Source: Urinicoccus sp.
GTDB lineage: Bacteria; Bacillota; Clostridia; Tissierellales; Peptoniphilaceae
Assembly (NCBI GenBank): GCA_029983435.1
Contig: JASBZN010000001.1
Span: 1 to 36,459 of the forward strand
Length of the DNA stretch: 36,459 nt
Direction: 5' to 3'
Below the pieces are notes generated by a model. That model was not told the origin of the DNA. It saw nothing but the letters and a program-made list of their open reading frames with translations, and did no database searches. How positions within the stretch are numbered: position 1 is the stretch's first letter; every line of letters starts with the position of its first letter. A program made the translations under genes and the position numbers. Positions 16,442-25,300 of this stretch are shown piece by piece.

Positions 16442-16535
16442 TTTTTATCAGGACTACACAGGATAGCTCCTACTTTTTGATTCGAACCATACAGGATAGC
16501 CTTTTTTGATTTGAACTACACAGGGTAACCCCTGC
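16442..16535 (-). repeat. Three imperfect tandem repeats downstream of the OpuC-type operon
   Basis: Three copies of a 29-33 base unit, on the plus strand roughly TTTTTGATTCGAACTACACAGG followed by RTARCC, are centred at 16458-16467, 16491-16500 and 16520-16529. They lie between the transporter stop and its terminator, so they are transcribed as the 3' untranslated region. Their role is unknown. Confidence 0.65.
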
Positions 16536-16553
16536 TGCTTAATCCTCTTTTTC

Positions 16554-18071
16554 CTAAGGCTTGATTAAATTTTCCTTTAATAAATAAGCCCTGGCGACAT
16601 CTCTAGCGGCTTTTCCTTCGACATCAACTTCATAGTTCATTTGAGTCATTTCTTGGGAAGAAATTTTTCCTGCCAGCTTGCCAAGAACTTCTTTTAGTTC
16701 AGGGTATTTTTTCAAGGTATCTTCTCGTAAAAGAGGGGCTGCTTGATAGGGAGGAAAGAGTTGCTTATCGTCTTCTAAGACTTTCAGCTGGTTGGTTATA
16801 ATTTGGCTATCTGTAGAATAGACGTCTGTTATATCAATGGACTGGTTGGAAATAGCTGTATATCTTAGGGCTGGTTCCATGGTCTTTACTTGGAAGTTTA
16901 GCTGATAAAGGGATTTTAAACCTCGATTTCCATCTTCCCTGTCATTAAATTCCAAGGTGAAACCTGCCACAGCAGAATTTTCTAGCTTTCCAAGGTCAGA
17001 AATTTTTTCCAGCCCATGGTCCTTGGCATAATCTTGGCGAACGGCCAAGGCATAGGTGTCTTGAAACTTACTAGGAGCTAGGTAAACTAGCTTATCTTGG
17101 GCATAAATTTTATCTCTTGCTACTTCATAAACCTTTTGGGGGTCATTAGATATTTTTCCCAAGTCTTCTGTTAAAAGAGAACTGGTAATAGTTCCTGTAA
17201 ATTCTGGGTAGATGTCGATGCTTTTGCCTTTTAAAGCCTCATACAAGAAGGTCGTTTTACCAAAATTTGGCTTGACTTCCACCTTGATATCGGTGTCGTT
17301 TTCAATTAACTCCTTATACATATTGATGATGATTTCTGGCTCTGCTCCCAGCTTGCCAGCTACGACTAATTCTTTTTTCCCAGATCCAGCCCAGGGAATA
17401 AAACTCAAGGCTAGTAAGACAATAGCCAGAAAAAAGGAAAGGAGAATGGTCCTTGGCTTTTTGTTTTGTAAAATTTTAATAAGGCTACTAAAAAGAACAG
17501 CTAAAAGGGCCGAAGAAATAGCCCCTATGAGTATGAGAGAGGAATTATTCCGATCGATGCCCAGTAGAATAAAGGACCCCAGGCCGCCAGCTCCAACTAA
17601 GGCCGCCAGAGTTGCCGTTCCTATAATCATAATGGCAGAGGTCCTTACTCCCGACATGATAATAGGCATAGCCAGACTGAGTTTATATTTTTTTAACTTT
17701 TCCCATTTAGTCATTCCAAAGGCTGTCGCCGCTTCTTCTAAGGAAGGATCAATTTCAGAAAAGCCCGTCACCGTTCCCTGGTAAATGGGAAAAAGAGCAT
17801 AAATCACAAGGGCTGTAATGGCTGGCACTTTCCCAATTCCCATAAAGGGAATAAAAAGTCCTAAAAGAGCCAAAGAGGGAATGGTTTGAAAAATTCCTGT
17901 AACTTGTAAGATCCCTTCGTTGATTTTTTTGCGATTGGATAAGACAATAGCCAAAGGGACAGCGATGATAATAGCAAGGAGAAGAGAAAGTAGAGAAATT
18001 TGCAAATGTTCAAAGAGGGCAAGGACCCACTGAGATTTTCTTTCTAGAAAAGTTTCTAATAACTTATTCAT
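16554..18071 (-). CDS. Osmolyte ABC transporter, fused permease and substrate-binding protein (OpuC/ProW-ProX type)
   Basis: A 505-residue fusion. Residues 1-205 form a ProW-type permease with about six membrane segments and the ABC-docking region [28 protein letters not shown] linking membrane segment (about 209-228) leads to an OpuAC/ProX-type binding domain (about 234-505: [24 protein letters not shown], then the EFTGTI segment and [18 protein letters not shown]). The binding domain is thus tethered to the outer face of the membrane. The complex should import glycine betaine, choline, carnitine or proline betaine for osmoprotection. The fusion is known in Firmicutes. The ATG at 18071 overlaps the ATPase gene by 8 bases, so both are translated together. 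Confidence 0.93.
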   Translation of the reverse strand: MNKLLETFLERKSQWVLALFEHLQISLLSLLLAIIIAVPLAIVLSNRKKINEGILQVTGIFQTIPSLALLGLFIPFMGIGKVPAITALVIYALFPIYQGTVTGFSEIDPSLEEAATAFGMTKWEKLKKYKLSLAMPIIMSGVRTSAIMIIGTATLAALVGAGGLGSFILLGIDRNNSSLILIGAISSALLAVLFSSLIKILQNKKPRTILLSFFLAIVLLALSFIPWAGSGKKELVVAGKLGAEPEIIINMYKELIENDTDIKVEVKPNFGKTTFLYEALKGKSIDIYPEFTGTITSSLLTEDLGKISNDPQKVYEVARDKIYAQDKLVYLAPSKFQDTYALAVRQDYAKDHGLEKISDLGKLENSAVAGFTLEFNDREDGNRGLKSLYQLNFQVKTMEPALRYTAISNQSIDITDVYSTDSQIITNQLKVLEDDKQLFPPYQAAPLLREDTLKKYPELKEVLGKLAGKISSQEMTQMNYEVDVEGKAARDVARAYLLKENLIKP

Positions 18072-18804
18072 TCTTTAGCTCCTTTTCCTGGTTAAAAAAT
18101 TCCCTGACAAAGGTGTTTTCGGGATTTTCAATCATTTCCTTTGGACTGGCAATTTGTACGACTTTCCCCTCTTTCATGATACAAATCCGATCTGCCAGTT
18201 TTAAGGCTTCATCCATATCATGGGTAACAAAGACAGTGGTTATCTTATAGTCCTGGTGGATTTTTTTAATTAAATCCTGGAGCTGAGCCTTACTAATGGG
18301 GTCCAAGGCAGAGAATGGTTCATCCATTAAAAGGACTTCTGGGTCTCCTGCAATGGCCCGAAGAATACCAATCCTTTGTTTTTCTCCTCCAGAAAGGTCT
18401 TTTGGTAGTCTCTTGCGATATTTTTTCGGATCTAAACCCACTTGGTCCAAGAGGCGATCTGTCCTTTGACTGATTTCCCTTTTATCCATTTTTTTCATTT
18501 CAGGAATCAAGGCAATATTTTCAGCTACTGTGAGATTTGGAAAAAGAGCAATTTGCTGTAAAACGTAGCCCATATTAAGTCGCAACTGCCGAAGAGGATA
18601 GTCTTTTATTTTCTTTCCCCTAAACAAAATATCTCCTTCTGTTTGTTCAATAAGTCGATTCATAAGCTTAAGACTCGTTGTTTTCCCACTTCCACTGGGA
18701 CCTACCATGACAAAAAACTCTCCGTCTTCAATTTCAAAATTTAATTTATCGAGTACTTTTCCACTGCCTGGATAGGCCATGGATACATTTTTATAAATAA
18801 TCAT
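18064..18804 (-). CDS. Osmolyte ABC transporter ATP-binding protein (OpuCA/ProV type)
   Basis: A 246-residue ABC ATPase with Walker [10 protein letters not shown]-loop [13 protein letters not shown], signature [10 protein letters not shown], Walker [14 protein letters not shown] and switch histidine FVTHDMDEA. It lacks the C-terminal CBS domains that sense ionic strength in OpuA/OpuCA proteins, so osmotic gating must lie elsewhere or be absent. The frame is open to 18879, but the ATG at 18804 with AAAGGAG 6 bases upstream matches the usual family N-terminus ([11 protein letters not shown]). It is the first gene of a two-gene operon. I could not place a convincing promoter in 18810-18950. Confidence 0.93.
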   Translation of the reverse strand: MIIYKNVSMAYPGSGKVLDKLNFEIEDGEFFVMVGPSGSGKTTSLKLMNRLIEQTEGDILFRGKKIKDYPLRQLRLNMGYVLQQIALFPNLTVAENIALIPEMKKMDKREISQRTDRLLDQVGLDPKKYRKRLPKDLSGGEKQRIGILRAIAGDPEVLLMDEPFSALDPISKAQLQDLIKKIHQDYKITTVFVTHDMDEALKLADRICIMKEGKVVQIASPKEMIENPENTFVREFFNQEKELKNE

Positions 18805-18956
18805 CGAAATCTCCTTTACTTGACAAGTTATAGGTCCCTTCTTTCCTTCTTCTCTCCTATAAGCAACATTTTTTATCACTTGTTTTAAAATAGATACCCT
18901 TTTTTAAACAGTCTATCCACCTACATCGTCTTTATCCCTCATCCAAGTTTTTCTTA

Positions 18957-19007
18957 TAAAAAAGAGCTCCCCCCTTAGCCTGAACAGGCTCTAGCTTGAA
19001 GCTCCAT
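18957..19007 (-). terminator. Terminator after the activase gene
   Basis: An inner perfect stem AGCCTG / CAGGCT and an outer GGAGCT / AGCTCC-type pairing are followed on the minus strand by TTTTTT (18958-18963). It separates this operon from the osmolyte transporter. Confidence 0.7.
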
Positions 19008-19047
19008 TTAAAAAATTTCCTATCCAATTATTTTCTTCTGCATTTTT

Positions 19048-20004
19048 TTATAGTTCCTTAATGGCACCCCGTTCACACCGGTTTCCCCAAGAGTCGATGA
19101 GCTTGCCATCTTTTAAGACACACATAATTTCACAATGGTTGGGACACTTATTACAATTCACGCCTTTTGTCGTAAATTCGATCTCTGTCGTCTCAAAATT
19201 AAATTCTTTATGGTCTCCCATTTTATGGGCCAAAATGGCAATTCCTATAGCCCCTGCCAAGTGTCCCACTTCATCCACAATAATTTCTTGCCCTAAGGAT
19301 TCTTCAAAAAACTTTTTTACACCCTTATTTTTACTTACACCGCCTTGAAAAACAATGGGGCTTTGGATGTTTTTCCCCCGGCCTACGTTGTTTAAGTAGT
19401 TGTTGACAATGGACTTACAGAGCCCCGCAATAATATCTTCCTTCTCATAACCCATTTGCGCCTTATGAACCAAGTCAGACTCTGCAAAAACTGTACACCG
19501 GGCAGCAATGGGCGTGGGATTTTCTGAACTTAAGGCAATATCGCCAAAATCCTCCACAGCAACCCCTAACCGATTGGCCTGGGAGGATAAAAAAGCACCC
19601 GTTCCTGCTGCACAAAGAGTGTTCATGGCATAATCCACCACAATGCCATTGTCAATTAAAATAATTTTTGAATCTTGACCTCCAATTTCCAGAATAGTTT
19701 TTACATCTGGGTGCATGGAAATCGTCCCAATGGCATGGGCCGTAATTTCATTTCTTTCAATTCCTGCATCGGTAATGGCCCCTACCAACTTTCTTGCCGA
19801 GCCTGTTGTCCCGACAGCCATAACCTGATACGTATTCGTATCCAATTGATCTTCTAAAGATTTTGTGAGTTTCTTTACTGCTTCAATGGGATTTCCCTCT
19901 GTCATTAAATAATCTTGGGCTAAAATATGATTGTCCTCATCTAAAATAACCCCCTTGGTAGAGATACTTCCTACATCAATTCCATAAAATGCCTTTTTCA
20001 TCAT
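19048..20004 (-). CDS. Acyl-CoA dehydratase activase (HgdC/BadF-type ATPase) with extra C-terminal cysteine motif
   Basis: A 318-residue ASKHA-fold ATPase: phosphate 1 loop GIDVGSISTKGVI, second loop EIGGQDSKII and adenosine motif FQGGVSKNKGV. In HgdC one cysteine from each of two positions per subunit holds a [4Fe-4S] cluster across the dimer; they are C131 (CAAGTGAFLSS) and C170 (ARCTVFAESD). Such activators inject a high-energy electron into a partner iron-sulfur protein at the cost of ATP. Unlike plain HgdC, it has a C-terminal tail with C284, C287, C291, C295 and C310 (CNKCPNHCEIMC), which could bind a further cluster. It is the last of three genes; its partners are the two HgdB-like proteins upstream. 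Two adjacent ATGs (20004, 20001) are possible. Confidence 0.9.
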   Translation of the reverse strand: MMKKAFYGIDVGSISTKGVILDEDNHILAQDYLMTEGNPIEAVKKLTKSLEDQLDTNTYQVMAVGTTGSARKLVGAITDAGIERNEITAHAIGTISMHPDVKTILEIGGQDSKIILIDNGIVVDYAMNTLCAAGTGAFLSSQANRLGVAVEDFGDIALSSENPTPIAARCTVFAESDLVHKAQMGYEKEDIIAGLCKSIVNNYLNNVGRGKNIQSPIVFQGGVSKNKGVKKFFEESLGQEIIVDEVGHLAGAIGIAILAHKMGDHKEFNFETTEIEFTTKGVNCNKCPNHCEIMCVLKDGKLIDSWGNRCERGAIKEL

Positions 20005-20033
20005 TTATTTTTACTCTTCCCCTCACTCATTCT

Positions 20034-21098
20034 CTATAAAATCTTTTCTTTTCGCATCATAATCATATCATAAAAAGCTTCCAGCCTAGTCTCTAACCCA
20101 ATACCACCAGTTTGCGAATCAAAGGAAACATAGAGGATGGGAATTTCATAGTCCTTACTGATATTTTGTAAGACACTCATGGTGTCAATCTCTGGCATAC
20201 AGCCTGCAGACTTGATATGAATAATTCCATCATAACCTTTTTTCGCACATTTTAAAGCCGCCCCTATGGTGTACATACTAGTCGCTCCCATATCGTAGCT
20301 GGCATAATTTTTGATATGCTTTTTTACTTCTTTTTCTGGTCGATGAATGAGCGTATTGGTAAAATTCATCCACCGACTCACTTCAATCCCCTTTTTCGCC
20401 AACCACTTCTCTAAAAAATGATTGGAAAAAGGCTGCATAATCGTATAATATTCCCCAACAATCGCCACTTTTAAAGGATTTTTCGGCTTATCTATTTCAA
20501 TTTTGTTGAAGCGTTTAAGATACTCTTTTTGGTGAACTTTTAACTCTTTTAGCGTTTTTACTTGCCGCAGGTCTTCCAAATACTCATCATACAAACGTTG
20601 GAAAGACCCTTCCTCCACCTCAAACCCTAAATTTTTCCTTAAAAAATCATCCACAACATCCAGGTATTCCACCATCTTTACAGCCGTAGGCAAGACTTCC
20701 CCAATCCGGATTAAAGACATTTCCGAATTCAAGGCCTTAAACTTTTCATACCAAGAAGATGGTTTTTTCAACCTGGTTTGGGCAAAATTAACAAAGCGAA
20801 CATCATAACCCAAATCTCGGATAATCTGCTCATGCAATTCCCCATAATAGCCCAATCGACAAAGTCCACCGACACTCACCAAAATATTGGCCCCCGCTTC
20901 GATGGCTTCAATGTAATTTCCCAACATAAACTTAAAAGGCGCACAAACCGAATCCGGACTGTACTTTGCTCCAATCTCCAAAGTTTTATCCGTCATCTTG
21001 GGCGGATTGACATATTCCAGACCCATTCCCTCGTTGAAGATAAATTCAAAAACAACATTATAATTTCCTATCTGGGGAAATGTCACTTTTTCTGTCAA
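20034..21098 (-). CDS. 2-hydroxyacyl-CoA dehydratase (HgdB-like) family iron-sulfur protein
   Basis: A protein of about 354 residues related to the dehydratase subunits of the HgdB family. It has three cysteine positions of the kind that hold clusters (residue numbers from the TTG start): C52 (DSVCAPFK), C80 (GGLCRLGYYGE) and C300 (SAGCMPEID), plus a C-terminal TGGIGLETRLEAF motif shared with its neighbour. It should receive electrons from the activase 29 bases downstream. No CoA-transferase or acyl-CoA dehydrogenase genes are nearby, so classical 2-hydroxyacid fermentation is not indicated. Frame and spacing favour a TTG start at 21098 (AAGGAAGG 8 bases upstream) over a GTG at 21107. Its start lies inside the preceding gene. 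Confidence 0.8.
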   Translation of the reverse strand: MTEKVTFPQIGNYNVVFEFIFNEGMGLEYVNPPKMTDKTLEIGAKYSPDSVCAPFKFMLGNYIEAIEAGANILVSVGGLCRLGYYGELHEQIIRDLGYDVRFVNFAQTRLKKPSSWYEKFKALNSEMSLIRIGEVLPTAVKMVEYLDVVDDFLRKNLGFEVEEGSFQRLYDEYLEDLRQVKTLKELKVHQKEYLKRFNKIEIDKPKNPLKVAIVGEYYTIMQPFSNHFLEKWLAKKGIEVSRWMNFTNTLIHRPEKEVKKHIKNYASYDMGATSMYTIGAALKCAKKGYDGIIHIKSAGCMPEIDTMSVLQNISKDYEIPILYVSFDSQTGGIGLETRLEAFYDMIMMRKEKIL

Positions 21099-22014
21099 AC
21101 AAGCCACCTTCCTTTTGAAATAAAATAATATCTAAGAAACTTTCCAGCCTGGTTTCAAGTCCTCCCACGCCTTCTTGTCCATCAATAACCAAATTTAAAA
21201 TAGGAACATTTTTTATCTTCCGCAAAATCATTTCGTTTGCCATGGAATCTGGTCCACAGTTAAAAGAACTGATTAAAATAATCCCATCGATCTTTGGCTT
21301 AAACTTTAAAATAGCCCCCAAGAGCTGCCGGTTAAACGTCCAGGGCATGGTATCCGTTAACTCTTTTGCATAAAAGTCCGCCTTCTTCCCATCCATGTCC
21401 GTTGCCAAAAGAAGCTCCACATCCATCTCTTTTAAATAATTCAAAATCATTGATCCCGAATATGCATCAAAAACATTGTACTTATGTCCAACCAAAAGAA
21501 TCTTTACCTTGTCCGAACTTAGCTTGTCCTCCATCTTCTTTTCCTGGTTAGAAATCGCATCATTCCTTAAATGCTTGGCCTTTCTATAGGCAAGAATCGA
21601 TTGACTTTTCCTCTTTCCCAAAAATTTTCCCAATTTAATAAAACTCTTTCGCTCGCTTTCGCCTTCACTATAGTTAATATTAAAAGGTAAAATAGTTAAG
21701 CCTTCCTCACGAAAAGTATTGGCCACAAGATCTATCGTTGCTTGATACCTGGTACACATCCGGTCATAATAGCCCAAGGTTTCCATTCTTGGAACTAAAA
21801 TATAGTCACATTTCCCAATAAGAAACTCCACATGGCCCAAAAAGACTTTTAAAGGCAGGCAACTTTCATCCATGGCATGGTTGACCCCCTTCTGGTAAAT
21901 CTCCTTATCCGTTTCTGGACTGATAATATACTCCACACCCAATTCATCCAAAAAAGTCGTCCACATCAAGGCAAATTCATAATAAAGAAGACCCCTCGGT
22001 ATTCCTACTCTCAT
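21058..22014 (-). CDS. Acyl-CoA dehydratase activase-related protein (DUF2229-type)
   Basis: A protein of about 318 residues, homologous in layout to the next gene. It opens with MRVGIPRGLLYYEFALMW, the usual start of this family. Cysteines lie at C52 (DESCLPLK), C69, C87 (DRMCTRYQ) and C253 (SFNCGPDS), and the protein ends with a GGLETRLESF motif. In many bacteria this module, the dehydratase-like module and the activase are parts of one very long protein; here they are three genes. Alternative starts at 22029 (GTG) and 22026 (ATG) exist. ATG 22014 with GGGAG 5 bases upstream fits best. The gene ends about 40 bases inside the next one, a sign of coupled translation. Whether it binds a double-cubane cluster cannot be seen from sequence. 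Confidence 0.8.
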   Translation of the reverse strand: MRVGIPRGLLYYEFALMWTTFLDELGVEYIISPETDKEIYQKGVNHAMDESCLPLKVFLGHVEFLIGKCDYILVPRMETLGYYDRMCTRYQATIDLVANTFREEGLTILPFNINYSEGESERKSFIKLGKFLGKRKSQSILAYRKAKHLRNDAISNQEKKMEDKLSSDKVKILLVGHKYNVFDAYSGSMILNYLKEMDVELLLATDMDGKKADFYAKELTDTMPWTFNRQLLGAILKFKPKIDGIILISSFNCGPDSMANEMILRKIKNVPILNLVIDGQEGVGGLETRLESFLDIILFQKEGGLFDRKSDISPDRKL

Positions 22015-22096
22015 CTCTACTCCCATCACTCCATCTTTCCATACAAATCTTAAAACAAACTCTTTTCAGATGGATAAATTTATTCCTATTCTCTTT

Positions 22097-22102
22097 ATTA
22101 TA
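22097..22102 (-). promoter_or_regulatory. Extended -10 promoter of the dehydratase/activase operon
   Basis: TGGTATAAT on the minus strand (TGn-TATAAT) lies 83 bases before the ATG at 22014. There is no good -35 at 16-18 bases. Confidence 0.55.
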
Positions 22103-22219
22103 CCATTCTTTCCTACCCAATAACCCTGTCCTCCCCGTAAGTCCCTAAGAAAAGAAAAAATCGAACATCTTTTATCTTGCAAGCGGAACCACACACCTAT
22201 CCTTATTTTCAAAGCCCAT

Positions 22220-22254
22220 AAAAAAGGCACCTTATTTCCCTTTAAGATGCCTTT
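22220..22254 (-). terminator. Orphan terminator-like hairpin
   Basis: AAAGGCATCTTA pairs with TAAGGTGCCTTT on the minus strand (12 pairs, one G-T, 8-base loop) and is followed by T residues. It is not directly downstream of a recognised gene: the surface-protein gene already has its own terminator at 22351-22386. The stretch 22103-22350 otherwise holds nothing I can name. A 76-codon open frame across it (22066-22296) contains this hairpin and lacks a ribosome binding site. Confidence 0.6.
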
Positions 22255-22350
22255 ACAATCCACCAAGATCATCCCGTCGTCAATACTTTCAAACATAAGG
22301 ATCCGATTAATGTTTCATCCTCCATTCTAAAAATCGCCAATCCTAAAATA

Positions 22351-22386
22351 AAAAAAGATAGGTTACATATGTAACCTATCTTTTTT
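22351..22386 (-). terminator. Terminator of the giant SLH protein gene (perfect 36-bp palindrome)
   Basis: A-run, GATAGGTTACAT, ATGTAACCTATC, T-run: the whole block is perfectly self-complementary and starts 5 bases after the stop codon. It should work in both directions. Confidence 0.92.
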
Positions 22387-22390
22387 CCAT

Positions 22391-25300
22391 TTACTTTTGT
22401 CTTGGTATCCATTGGAACAAGTCTTGTTCGATAATAGCATCCTTTACATCTATTGAGTAAGCCTTTTTATCTTTTCCATAGGCAATGTACCGGCCTCCCC
22501 TTTGATGGAGGAAGGTGTTACTTGCACAAAGGATGTCGTAATAAGCCCACATACTTGGATTAATATCGCTATAATTGATCAAGTAGTTTTCATTGCCCTT
22601 CATAAAGTCTTCATCTTGAATACGACGGAAGGCCCGGTTGGATACCGCTGCAACTTCTTTTCTCGTAATGGGCGCATCATATGCAAAGGGAATCAATCCT
22701 TCTGTATAGATGGTCAACCAACCCTTTTTATAGGCGCCTTGAATTTCTCCCATAGCCCAATGGTTTGGTCGCAACTTCATCGCGTTTCCTGCTTCTTTAT
22801 CTACATATTGGAACCGACGTAAGGTAGCGATCCATTCTGCCCGAGAAATTTTTTGATTTGGCTTAAATTCTCCATCGTCATAACCAACAAATACCTTGGC
22901 TTGCGTGGTAATCTTAACCGCATCGTTAAACCATTTAATTTGTTTTGTGTCCTTGTAAGGAAGCTTGTAATTCAAATCAAAAGGATAGCCATCTTGTTTT
23001 AAGGCATTGGCTAAAATTTGTGCCGCCTCAGCTCTTGTCAACCCATCGTCTGGTCGGAATTTTCCTTGGAACCCTTCCATATACCGCACTTCTCGACGAA
23101 GAACTTGACGATCTTTATAAACTGTTTCTGTTTTAGTTTGACCTGGAACCGGCACAGGATAAGGACTTGGATAAGGTTGTGGTACTGGATAAGGTTTTTC
23201 GATAATATCTGGTCCAGGTTTGACGTAAACTAAAATATCTACAAGCTGAGTCATCCCATTTTCCCTAAAGCGAATGCGGACCTTAGCGGAAGTCATGCCA
23301 TCCTTTCCTACCTCAGGTTGTTGGACAACCTCTTCAACAGTGAAGTCCTTGTCTGATTTAATTTGTTCTTGATAGGCTCCCAGTCCAGGTTGGACATTTA
23401 AATCTGTCGTAACAACCCGAGTTTGAATTGTGGGATCAAAAACTGGTGTCCCTGGTTTTTGTTCCCTATATTGTGCCGTAATCGTTGTTCCCTCTTTAAA
23501 TTGTCCTACTAGGGTTGGTTCCCATTTATCAAAGACATATTGGGTGTCTCCATCTTTTTTCCCTGTAGGGTCTTCTGCAGGAATTTTTACAGTTTTATTA
23601 GGATTTACCCAGAAGAGACGACTTGCAGGATCTGTTGCCTTGTCTGTGGGGTCTACCGTAACAAGAACAAAATATTCTGGTACATTGCCTGGCTTTTGGT
23701 CCCCTGTTTGCGGAATGACATTGGGTACATATTGCGCCTCAAGAGTCATATCTTGCGTCACTGGATCCTTCGTTGGATCAAATGCTTTTTCATCCAAAGT
23801 CCAACCTGTAAAGGTATAATCAGCCTTTTCTGGAGGTGTCACTTCCCCGATAACTTGTCCATGTTCCACTGTTTTTGAAGCAATATAGCTACCGCCATTT
23901 GTGTTAAAGTTTACAGTATGTCCGTTGGTAGTCCAAACAGCTGTCGCTGTGCTGTCTTCCGTTAAAGTCACACTTTGACCAGGCCGATAAATTTGGTCTC
24001 CGATTTTCCAACCCTTAAAGACCGCATTCTCTTTACTTAAACCATTGGAATCCGCTAAAGTAATTGCTTTACCTTTTTCCGTTGATTGCGGAGAGGGTGG
24101 CGTACCAGTCCCTTCCCCTGCCTCATAAGTCAACGTCACCGTATTCGAAATATTTGAAAATTCTGGATAAATTAGGGTATCTTCTGTAAACATATATCTT
24201 TGTTTTATATTGTCCTTTTCAAAGATATATTCTCCATTGGTGTTTACCTTGTTATTATTAGAGGTCCAGTGCGTAAAGCCTAACTTTTCTTTTTCTTCCT
24301 CTGTCAATTTTATTTCAGGAATTTCTACCCAAGCTTTTGGATTTACATAGTAAATCTTAGAGTCTTTTTCGCCAGCTTTCCCTGTTGGATTTACGGTTAC
24401 TTTTACATAGCCACCTGTAATATCCTTTAATTCTCCATTTTCAGCCTTGCTCAAAAATTCTGGCTTTTCTCCACTTGTCAACGCTTCATAACGATTTTTA
24501 TAAATTTTTACTGGAATTTCAATATCTTGTACAGAATTATCTGCAAAGTTTACTTTTGCCTTGAAATTTACAGTTCTTACAAGTTCCTCTGAATCAAGCT
24601 TTCCTAATTCTTTTAACTTTTTATAGATAGCATCTTGCGTAAGTTCATTTCCAGCTTCATCCATGATTGTTACTGTGGCATCTTTTGGCAAGCCACTTTC
24701 CTTGCCGTTTTTATTAACCCATTTAACTTGATCTTTTAACTCATCAAGAGTCGGAGCAAAGTTATTGATCCAATTTCCATCAGGATCTTTATAGGATTCT
24801 GTTCTTACAAGTTCATGTACCTTTACTCCAGACCAATCAAAGTAGGCTGTAAAAGTATACTTCTTGTCTATAATCGTATTACTATTTAGAAGTTTTTCAT
24901 TGTCCCACTTAGTAAATTTCTTTCCTGCATCAGGTGTGATGTAATACTTGCCTTCAACTTTTTCTTCGCCTTCCTTTACTTCTTCTGGAACTAGAAGATT
25001 ATCTGATTTTAGTCCAACGATTACATCGTAGTAAAGTTCCCTAACTAGATTATCTTTGGCATCTGTAAAGTTTCCGCCATTGTCTGCTTTAAAAGTTACT
25101 CTTACATATCCATCTGGCACTGGATCATTAGGGTCTTTTACTTCAATTACTCTTACGTCCTTGTAGAAAAAATTAATTTCATCAAGTCCAGTTTCGTTGA
25201 TGCCGGCAAAGGTATCTGTGTCTTCATAAATGTCAAAGAATACTTGTTGTTGGGGCTTGTCATTTAAAACCCAACCAGGAATTCTTCTGTAATTTCTTGC

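Noticed and set aside
17212..17784. 190-codon open frame on the plus strand
   Set aside because: It lies fully antisense to the osmolyte permease/binding protein gene; its residues are the mirrored codons of that gene and it has no ribosome binding site or recognisable domain.
19048..22014. Classical 2-hydroxyglutarate fermentation operon
   Set aside because: No CoA-transferase, hydroxyglutarate dehydrogenase or decarboxylase genes accompany it, and the subunits are the activase-related type, not HgdA/HgdB proper.
22066..22296. 76-codon open frame on the minus strand
   Set aside because: It contains a terminator hairpin, overlaps the promoter of the next operon, lacks a ribosome binding site and resembles no protein I know.
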